This document shows positions 37,594-44,040 of a stretch of 64,000 nt of DNA, piece after piece. The translations under genes were made by a program, and so were the position numbers. Under the pieces are notes generated by a model. The model saw nothing but the letters and a program-made list of their open reading frames with translations. It was not told the origin of the DNA and searched no databases. Numbering within the stretch: the first letter of the stretch is position 1; every line of letters starts with the position of its first letter. This DNA comes from Acidobacteriota bacterium (GTDB lineage Bacteria; Acidobacteriota; Vicinamibacteria; Vicinamibacterales; SCN-69-37): contig JADYYY010000011.1 of assembly GCA_020853395.1 (NCBI GenBank), forward strand, positions 248,001 to 312,000, written 5' to 3'.

Positions 37594-38573
37594 CTACGTC
37601 GTGAGCGTCCTCGCGATCCGTTCGGCCCGGGAAGCGATGAGCGCGGCGTATGCCCTCAAGGCTGACGCGTCCAGGCCGGCCAGCGGTGTTCCGTCGGCGG
37701 TCGAAGGCACCTGAGCCGTCACGGCGTCGGAGAGTTCCCTCACTCGCCGACGAACGAATGAGGCCACCAGGCCGATGTCCTCCGCGAACGCCGTCCACGT
37801 GGTAGGCCCGATCTCCTCAATCGTCGCCCGCTTGGCGATCTTCATGGCGAGATTCGGTGACAGATCCGGGTAGGCGACAGTCGAGAGGAGGTCGTAGAAC
37901 GGGGCAAGGCTCACGCCGGCGGACTGGTACAGCAGGCTGAAGTTCTTGCCATGCGCGTCGGCAACCCTACCGCTGCGGCCAGGGTCATCGCCAGCGCCTC
38001 GTTCTCCGTGGTGTGCGGGAACCGCTCGATGGCTGGCTTCAGAATGTGCGTCGTCGGCTGTCCCGGGGCGGGTAGCGCCACGCGGTCGTTGACCAGCACG
38101 ACGGGCAACTTGGTCTGAGCACCAGCGAGGGAGAGCCGCAGCCCCTCGCGGCCGGCAAGCAGCGGGCGCTTCGGGAGCGTGTCCAGCACGTCGACCAGTT
38201 CCTCGTCGCTGAGTGGGCGCGGCGTGCCCGTCGGTTCCGGTGCTGGCGGCACCTCGCCTTCGGGCCAGAGAGACAGGGCGCCCGCGACATCGCCTCCGAG
38301 CGCTTCGAGGAACGCGAAGTCGTTGCCCTTGGAGATGCCGAGGGCTCCGGCGATCACGTCGCGCTGCGCCTCCTCCGGTAGGAGGCCCGCGAAGAACGGG
38401 CGGGACTGGCGCTGCGTGAAGGGCTGCTCCTGCTTGGGCAGCGAGAACGAGATCGCAGGCCGCGACGCGTCAGCCAGCCAGTCGGCCGCGTAGGTGAACC
38501 GCATCTGACCATGCTGGTTCATCTGCAGCGTGCCAACGACCACGCCGTCCCACCAGACGGATAGCCTCCGCAT
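37594..38573 (-). pseudogene. hipA: HipA-type kinase toxin, internal deletion and frame break
   Basis: HipA phosphorylates a tRNA synthetase to cause growth arrest. The N-terminal half is intact (LSVWWDGVVVGTLQMNQHGQMRFTYA broken across the fold; RPFFAGLLPE, LSLAGAQTKLPVVL, HILKPAIERFPHTTENEA). Near 37970 the frame jumps from LAMTLAAAVGL straight to VADAHGKNFSLLYQ, which carries the catalytic Asp and His, in another frame, and continues SLAPFYDLLSTVAYPDLSPNLAMKIA. About 80 codons, including the ATP-binding and activation-loop part, are missing, so the toxin is dead. The ATG overlaps the restored hipB stop (TGATG). Confidence 0.85.
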
Positions 38574-38798
38574 CAAACGTCACGTCCAGCCGGTACGGGC
38601 GGCGACGTGATCTCCAGACGACAGCCAAGCGCGCTCAGGACGGCAAGCACCAATGTCGAGGCGCACGGTAGGCTTCCCGCGCTCCAGTTCGACCAGGAAG
38701 CGCAGACCGACACCGGCAGCCGCAGCCAGCTGATCCTGGCGCAGGCCCTGCGCTAGGCGGACGTGCCGCACGACGATGGCGATCTCATCAATGGTCAC
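38573..38798 (-). pseudogene. hipB: HipB-type HTH antitoxin/repressor, frameshifted
   Basis: A Xre-type helix-turn-helix protein (VRLAQGLRQDQLAAAAGVGLRFLVELERGKPTVRLD), starting at a GTG at 38798. Near 38660 the frame breaks: read in the next frame the sequence continues LVLAVLSALGCRLEIT and PPVPAGRDV to a stop that overlaps the hipA start, exactly as in intact hipBA operons. A 1-2 base indel therefore explains the defect. The HTH half is intact and might still bind DNA. Three palindromes just upstream are the likely binding sites. Confidence 0.8.
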
Positions 38799-38804
38799 GA
38801 CACA

Positions 38805-38818
38805 TTCCCGATCGGGAC
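38805..38818. promoter_or_regulatory. hip operator 1 (TTCCCGATCGGGA)
   Basis: A near-perfect palindrome 7 bp upstream of the hipB start, covering the ribosome-binding region. First of three copies with centres 49-50 bp apart. Confidence 0.65.
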
Positions 38819-38854
38819 ATTCATGGCAGATCGCCCAGTGGATTTCCAGATGAA

Positions 38855-38868
38855 TTCCCGAACGGGAA
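38855..38868. promoter_or_regulatory. hip operator 2 (TTCCCGAACGGGAA)
   Basis: Second palindromic copy, extended to ATTCCCGAACGGGAAT; centre 50 bp from operator 1. Confidence 0.65.
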
Positions 38869-38903
38869 TATGCACGCTCGATTCACCGGGAAGAGGATCA
38901 ATA

Positions 38904-38917
38904 TTCCCGATCGGGAA
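38904..38917. promoter_or_regulatory. hip operator 3 (TTCCCGATCGGGAA)
   Basis: Third palindromic copy, perfect over 14 bp; centre 49 bp from operator 2. Lies upstream of the SIR2-like remnant as well. Confidence 0.65.
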
Positions 38918-38953
38918 CTCGCCCTCTCCTCCGGATTGGAGCGGCCGGCATAG

Positions 38954-39370
38954 CGTGCACCTCTGAGCTCGTCTTCCGCGCAGGTCGCTCGCCAATCTGA
39001 ACTGAATGATTCCGCCGACCGCCTGAACCCTCCACACACGACGGCCCGGACACACGAGCTGGACACCGACGCGGAAGCCGTCAAGAAGGACCTCACGCGA
39101 GCCTTCCAATCCGCGCACATCAACTTCATCATCGGCGCTGGCGCCTCGCAGCCCGCCATCCCGATCGCCGGTGGTCTTGAGCAGGAAACCGAACAGCTCA
39201 TGACGCAAGGCGACGAGACCGGCGCTCGCGCCAAGCTGTTCGATCTCCTCACGGCGAAGGTTGCCCACTGGAGCCTTGGCGAAGGTGGGCTGACTCAGTC
39301 ACTTGCGAGCTACGGTTGGCAAGCCGACGTTCTCGCCACATCGATCGCGGTCGAGCTCAGGCGCATGTAG
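38954..39370 (+). pseudogene. SIR2-like domain protein, startless remnant
   Basis: An open frame of 138 codons with no ATG, GTG or TTG start before the conserved part. The core HINFIIGAGASQPAIPIAGGLEQ matches the N-terminal nucleotide-binding GAGAS loop of SIR2-like NADase domains found in antiphage systems, followed by a helical stretch (EQLMTQGDETGARAKLFDLLTAKV) and an unrelated-looking end. A complete domain needs about 250 residues. Judged a fragment of a lost defence gene. The family call rests on the GAGAS motif and its context. Confidence 0.5.
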
Positions 39371-39439
39371 CGCTGCGTGGTCGAGAGGTCCTGGTCCGGC
39401 CGCGCGAGGACCGTTCGCGAGACCTTCGCCATCGCCGCA

Positions 39440-39455
39440 TATGACAACCGTCATA
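39440..39455. promoter_or_regulatory. inverted repeat TATGAC-N4-GTCATA upstream of the chelatase-receptor gene
   Basis: A perfect 6+6 palindrome with a 4-bp spacer, about 105 bp before the GTG start. The layout is that of an operator for a dimeric repressor; a metal-responsive regulator would suit the gene but no regulator can be named. No cobalamin riboswitch is seen in this leader. Confidence 0.45.
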
Positions 39456-39558
39456 CCGGCTCGAACTCCGACCGAATATATCTCCTTTCAGACGCGTCGG
39501 CTTTCCGCCGGATATTCCGGCCGATTATCCCCGCAGCGCGCCTCGAAAGGTCGCTTCC

Positions 39559-42303
39559 GTGCGAGTCTTCCTTCCACTCATTTCCGCCTGTCGCCACGCC
39601 GCCGTTGCGGCTGGTCTCATCGTGTTCGCCTCCGCCCCCGGGTGGGCTCAGACCGGCGCCGGCATGCCGGATCACGTCGGCGTCGTGCTGGTGGCGCATG
39701 GCGCCGATCGCGCGTGGAATGCACCAGTTCACCAACTGGCGGCGCGCTTGCGCGCGACGCTTCCGGTTGAAGTGACCTTCCTGATGGGCGAAGAGGGCCG
39801 GGATGCGCGCGAGGCCTATGCCCGCCTGGTTCAGGCCGGAGTTCGTCGCGTTGTCGTCGTGCCGCTGCTGGTTTCGTCGCACAGCGCGCACGCCGAGCAG
39901 GTGCGCTTCATCGGCGGCCTGCGTGACGACTACCCGCACGCTGATCACATGACACTCCATCAGATCAAAGGCGACGTTCCCGTCGTCGGCGTGGCGTCGG
40001 CCCTCGACGATGACCCGATTCTCGGCGCGATTCTGGCGGACCGGGCGCAGGCGCTCAGCAAGGACCCGGCGAGCGAGACGCTCGTGCTCGTCGCGCACGG
40101 CCCCAACGAAGACCGCGAGGCGTCGCAGTGGCTCGACGCCATGCAGTCGCTGGCGCGCCAAATCGCCGCGTGCGTGCCGTTCCGCCACGTCGAGAGCCGC
40201 CTGCTGCGTGACGACGCGCCGGCGCCGGTCAAGGACAAGGCGCTGGCCGAATTGCGGGCCTCGGTCGAGGCGCACACGCAGCAGGGCCGTGTCGTCGTGG
40301 TGCCGCTCCTGCTGGGAGCCGGGCGCGTGGCGAACCAGATCCCCGATCTGCTGAAGGGTCTGCCCGTCGCCTGGTCCGGCCAGCCGATTCTGCCGGACGA
40401 TCGGATCGCCGAGTGGGTCTTGGCACAGGTGCGCGCCAAGGTCGGAGCGCAGGGCGATCGCGGGGCGTCGATTCCGCGGCGCCACGAAGAGGTGGTCGTC
40501 ACCGCCACGCGCACCGAGCAGCCCGAATCCACGGTGCCAGTGCAGACGGCCGTCATCGGACGCGACACGATCGAGGCGACCGGCGCGCGGTCGCTCGCCG
40601 ACGTGCTGTCGCGTGAGGTCGGCATCGAGGTGGTGCCGACGCTCGCGGGCGACGGCGTGCAACTGCAGGGAATCGACTCGCGCGGCGTGCTGGTGCTCGT
40701 GGATGGGCAGGAAGTGCTCGGCAAGGTCGGCGGATCGATCGACATCGCCAATCTGCTCGTCGCCGACATCGATCGGGTCGAAGTGGTGAAGGGAGCGGCG
40801 TCGGCGCTGTACGGCTCCGACGCGCTCGGCGGCGTCATCAACATCCTCACGCGCCGGGCGTCGCAGCCATTGACGTTCTCGGCCGAGCAGCGGTTCGAAT
40901 CGCTCGACGGCAGAACGACGCTGGTGTCGATGGGCACGCGGCAGGGCAGATGGAACCTCTCGGGATCGGCCAGCCGCGTCTCGCGCGACAGCTACGATCT
41001 CACGCCCGAAGAACCGAGCACCACGGGCAGCGCGTACACGAAACGGGCGGTGGGCGGCAAGGTCGCGTACGAGCGCGGCGCGACCGAGGTTTCCGTGGCG
41101 ACGCGGTACTACGGCGACGAGGCGGCCGACGTGACCGCCAGCCGCGGCGTGCTCTTCGACGACCTGGTCGAAGACACCCGTTGGCAAACGGTGGTGGAAG
41201 TCCGGACGAGGCCAGCGGCGCGCGACACGCTCGCCGTTCGCGGCCATCTGAGCCGCTACGAGCACAGCTACGACCAGCGCAATCGGCGGACGAGCACCGT
41301 GACACCCGATCTGACGCGCGAGCGGCTGGGCGAGATCGAGCTGCAGTACGACCGGACGATCGGCGCGCGACACCTGGTCACGGGCGGCGCCGAGTACGAG
41401 CGCATCGGCATGACGTCGGATCGCATCGAGCCGCACGACCGGCACCTCGACAGCGCGGTCGGGTTCGTGCAGGACCAGTGGTTCGTGCACGAACGGGTGA
41501 ACGTCGTGGCGGGACTGCGCTACGACCGGAGCGTCGCGTTCGGATCGGCGTGGAGTCCGAAAGCGGCCATGCTGGTGACGCCCGTCGAGGGCGTCCGGCT
41601 GCGCGTGTCGTACGGCGAGGGCTTCAAGGCGCCGGCGTTCAAGGATCTGTACTACCTCTACACGAATCGCACCGCCGGATACCGCATCGTCGGCAACGAA
41701 ACCCTGCGATCGGAAACGTCGCGCAGCCTCAGCGCCGGCGTCGACGTCGACACCCTCGCCGACCGCGTCAGCCTCGGCGTCACCGTGTTCCGTCATCGCA
41801 TCGACGACCTGATCGACTACGAGTTCCTCGGCTTCGATCCGTCTGTCGGCCTGACGACGCTGCGCACGTCCAACGTCGGCCGCGCCGGCACGAGCGGTGT
41901 CGACACGAACGTCACGCTTCGCCCCTCGCGCCGGGTGAGTGGGTCGCTGGGCTACTCGTATCTCGACGCCCGCGATCTGGAAGCCGACGAGCCGTTGACC
42001 GGACGTGCCCGGCACAGCGTCAAGGCGCGGGTGCGGGTGGACGTGGGCGAGCGCGGCCCGCGCCTCAGCGTGTTCGGCCGCATCAACGGGACGCGGGCGT
42101 TCGCCGACGCCGACGGAGACGGACACGTCGAGGACTACGCGCCGCGGCTGGCCTCGTGGGACGTGCGCGTCTCGCAGCGCATCGCGCAGTCGTTGGAGCT
42201 GATCGCCGGCGCCGAGAACGTGGGGAACGCGCGCGACGTGCGCTACTACCCGACCGCCGGCCGGCGGGCGTACGTCGGATTGACCATGTCGGTCTCGCGC
42301 TGA
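39559..42303 (+). CDS. CbiX/chelatase-like domain fused to TonB-dependent receptor
   Basis: A continuous 914-residue protein. Residues 1-30 are a signal peptide (AAVAAGLIVFASAPGWAQ). Residues 38-298 form two tandem lobes of the CbiX/SirB chelatase fold: lobe 1 with His47 in LVAHGAD and His108/His111 in LVSSHSAHAEQ; lobe 2 with His180 in VLVAHGPNEDR but GAGRVANQ where the second His would lie. Residues 308-430 are a TonB box (EEVVVTATRTE) and plug (SRGVLVLVDGQEVLGKVG, VEVVKGAASALYGSDALGGVINIL); about 440-914 are the beta-barrel. Chelatases put Co, Ni or Fe into tetrapyrroles; periplasmic CbiK homologues are linked to heme handling. A metal- or tetrapyrrole-uptake receptor with its own periplasmic binding or chelatase domain is the simplest reading, by inference. 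CGAAAGG precedes the GTG. Confidence 0.88.
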   Translation: MRVFLPLISACRHAAVAAGLIVFASAPGWAQTGAGMPDHVGVVLVAHGADRAWNAPVHQLAARLRATLPVEVTFLMGEEGRDAREAYARLVQAGVRRVVVVPLLVSSHSAHAEQVRFIGGLRDDYPHADHMTLHQIKGDVPVVGVASALDDDPILGAILADRAQALSKDPASETLVLVAHGPNEDREASQWLDAMQSLARQIAACVPFRHVESRLLRDDAPAPVKDKALAELRASVEAHTQQGRVVVVPLLLGAGRVANQIPDLLKGLPVAWSGQPILPDDRIAEWVLAQVRAKVGAQGDRGASIPRRHEEVVVTATRTEQPESTVPVQTAVIGRDTIEATGARSLADVLSREVGIEVVPTLAGDGVQLQGIDSRGVLVLVDGQEVLGKVGGSIDIANLLVADIDRVEVVKGAASALYGSDALGGVINILTRRASQPLTFSAEQRFESLDGRTTLVSMGTRQGRWNLSGSASRVSRDSYDLTPEEPSTTGSAYTKRAVGGKVAYERGATEVSVATRYYGDEAADVTASRGVLFDDLVEDTRWQTVVEVRTRPAARDTLAVRGHLSRYEHSYDQRNRRTSTVTPDLTRERLGEIELQYDRTIGARHLVTGGAEYERIGMTSDRIEPHDRHLDSAVGFVQDQWFVHERVNVVAGLRYDRSVAFGSAWSPKAAMLVTPVEGVRLRVSYGEGFKAPAFKDLYYLYTNRTAGYRIVGNETLRSETSRSLSAGVDVDTLADRVSLGVTVFRHRIDDLIDYEFLGFDPSVGLTTLRTSNVGRAGTSGVDTNVTLRPSRRVSGSLGYSYLDARDLEADEPLTGRARHSVKARVRVDVGERGPRLSVFGRINGTRAFADADGDGHVEDYAPRLASWDVRVSQRIAQSLELIAGAENVGNARDVRYYPTAGRRAYVGLTMSVSR

Positions 42304-42316
42304 CAACGAGCAGGCC

Positions 42317-42829
42317 ATGTCGTCACGACTGACACGCAGTCTCTGGATCGGTGTGGGCGTGCTGGCAGCCGCCGTGGTTGCCGCGGCCCAGGGCAGGGGT
42401 GGGAACGAGGCGGCCGGCGTGGAACGCGTCGTCGTCGCCTTCAATCGCGCCATCAGCGAACGGCGTATTGACGACGCGGCCAAGCTGGTGGCCGATGACG
42501 CGGTGCAGTTCGCCATCAGGCCGGCGCACGCCTTCACGGGCCCGAGCAATGGCGCAGCGCCCGCGCTGACGTCGGATCTCGAAGCCACGTGGCGCACCGT
42601 CGTCGGCGTGCTCTCGAGCGCGGTGCGGCGCTACGACCGCACGGTGCTGCGCATGGACACGCGAGTCGACGATCGGCTGGCGATGGTCTGGGCCACGATC
42701 CGTACGGAGACGGAGCCGCGCGATGGCGCGGCTCCGTCGATCACGGAGTTCGCCGAGGTGTATCTGCTCCGGGGAACGGAGGACGGATGGCAGATCGTCG
42801 GCACGGCGAACAGCCGTCCCACGCGCTGA
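42317..42829 (+). CDS. exported NTF2-like (SnoaL/DUF4440-type) protein
   Basis: A 170-residue protein with signal peptide (SLWIGVGVLAAAVVAAAQG) and an NTF2-like alpha-beta cone: VERVVVAFNRAISERRIDDAAKLVADDAV, a central variable part, and the beta strands LAMVWATIRTETE, EFAEVYLLRGTEDGWQIVGTANS. Such domains bind small ligands or act as scaffolds; no catalytic residues are evident. It starts 13 bp after the chelatase-receptor stop, so it is very probably co-transcribed and may help bind or process the same ligand. Confidence 0.8.
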   Translation: MSSRLTRSLWIGVGVLAAAVVAAAQGRGGNEAAGVERVVVAFNRAISERRIDDAAKLVADDAVQFAIRPAHAFTGPSNGAAPALTSDLEATWRTVVGVLSSAVRRYDRTVLRMDTRVDDRLAMVWATIRTETEPRDGAAPSITEFAEVYLLRGTEDGWQIVGTANSRPTR

Positions 42830-42981
42830 TCGGCATCGCGGCGTTGCGGATTCGCTCGCCCTCTCAAGTTCTCGACGGCGATTCCGCAACCTTCGTCGGG
42901 ACTCGACGAGCCCGATGGCCGCGTCGATCGCGGCATCCGCGCGCGCGGCTCACGGCGTGACGCGGGCGTGCGTCCGGCTGC

Positions 42982-42987
42982 TAGAGT
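42982..42987 (+). promoter_or_regulatory. -10-like TAGAGT before the cNMP/DUF1003 gene
   Basis: TAGAGT ends 7 nt before the ATG at 42995; fits the leaderless pattern seen at five other genes in the window, though it matches the consensus at only four of six bases. Confidence 0.35.
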
Positions 42988-42994
42988 GGCGGGC

Positions 42995-43906
42995 ATGACC
43001 GATGCCGTCGACTCCCGCACCCTTGCCGCCGTCCCGCTGTTCGCGCACCTGACCCCGGACGCCCTGGAGAACATGTCCGGGCTGATGGCCGCCGTTGCGT
43101 ACCGCGCAGGTGAGACCGTGTTCCTGGTGCGTGAACCCGGCGACGCGCTGTACGTGATCGAGACCGGGCGCGTGCGGATCTGGGTGCGCGACGCCGACGG
43201 CAACGACGTCACCCTGTCGGAGCTGGGGCCAGGCGACTTCTTCGGCGAAATGGCGGTGATCGACGGCGGCACCCGCTCGGCCAACGCCACGACGGTCGAT
43301 GACAGCACGCTCCGATGCCTGCGGCGGCAGGTCTTCGAGGACTTCCTGATTGCGCATCCGAAGGCCGCGCTGGACGTGATTCGCGGCGTCGGCGCGCGCC
43401 TGCGCCAGACGAACCTGCTCGTCTCCGAACGGGTCGCGCGCAACGCCAACGTCGTGCACGAGCAAGGCTTGAGCGTGCTCGATCGCGTGGCGATGATCGT
43501 CACCGACAAGATCGGGTCGGTGGGCTTCTTCCTCATCATCGCGACCTGGACCCTCGTGTGGACCGGCTACAACATGCTCGCGTCGCTCTTTCCCGGTCTG
43601 AACTGGTACGCGTTCGATCCGTTTCCGGCGTTCGTCGCCTACCTCCTGATGAGCAACGTCATCCAGATCCTGCTCATGCCGCTGATCATGGTGGGCCAGA
43701 ACCTGCAGGGCCGGCACTCGGAAACCCGCGCGGAGCTCGACTTCGAGATCAACCAGAAAGCGGAGAAGGAGATTACGGCCACGCTCCTTCACCTCGAGCG
43801 CAACACGGATCTGTTGCTGCGCCTGATGCGGCACCTCGATTGCCGGGTGTCGGAGAGCGAAGCGGCCAGTATCCGCCGCGGCGCGATCATCGATGCGGGC
43901 GCGTGA
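42995..43906 (+). CDS. cyclic-nucleotide-binding domain fused to DUF1003 membrane domain
   Basis: A 303-residue protein. Residues 8-130 are a cNMP-binding domain with the phosphate-binding cassette region LGPGDFFGEMAVIDGGTRSANATT, where the usual R-x-A after the cassette is kept as GGTRSANAT. Residues 165-290 are DUF1003: two membrane helices (GSVGFFLIIATWTLVWTGY; PAFVAYLLMSNVIQILLMPLIM) followed by a C-terminal amphipathic helix rich in Glu and Arg (NQKAEKEITATLLHLERNTDLL). This fusion is common in Acidobacteriota. No helix-turn-helix is present, so it is a membrane-bound effector or channel-like protein rather than a transcription factor. Confidence 0.85.
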   Translation: MTDAVDSRTLAAVPLFAHLTPDALENMSGLMAAVAYRAGETVFLVREPGDALYVIETGRVRIWVRDADGNDVTLSELGPGDFFGEMAVIDGGTRSANATTVDDSTLRCLRRQVFEDFLIAHPKAALDVIRGVGARLRQTNLLVSERVARNANVVHEQGLSVLDRVAMIVTDKIGSVGFFLIIATWTLVWTGYNMLASLFPGLNWYAFDPFPAFVAYLLMSNVIQILLMPLIMVGQNLQGRHSETRAELDFEINQKAEKEITATLLHLERNTDLLLRLMRHLDCRVSESEAASIRRGAIIDAGA

Positions 43907-44040
43907 CCTCGTGCGTCACCACGCGATGGCCCGCCGTCTCCACCCGCAGCATTCGCGGCTCCGGCGCGGCGATGCCTCGCCCGGCCGTGTTTCGTGCGGC
44001 GCGACCCTCCTGATTGCGCCCGACTCGGCCGGGGAGTAGG

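Noticed and set aside
39371-39558. cobalamin riboswitch upstream of the chelatase-receptor gene
   Set aside because: The conserved B12-box and GCCACTG core are not found; only an operator-like palindrome is seen.
39451-42597. long minus-strand open frame
   Set aside because: Antisense shadow of the chelatase-receptor gene with the same Arg-rich bias and no domains.
42968-43906. cNMP-domain protein as a CRP-type transcription factor
   Set aside because: The C-terminal part is a DUF1003 membrane domain, not a helix-turn-helix.
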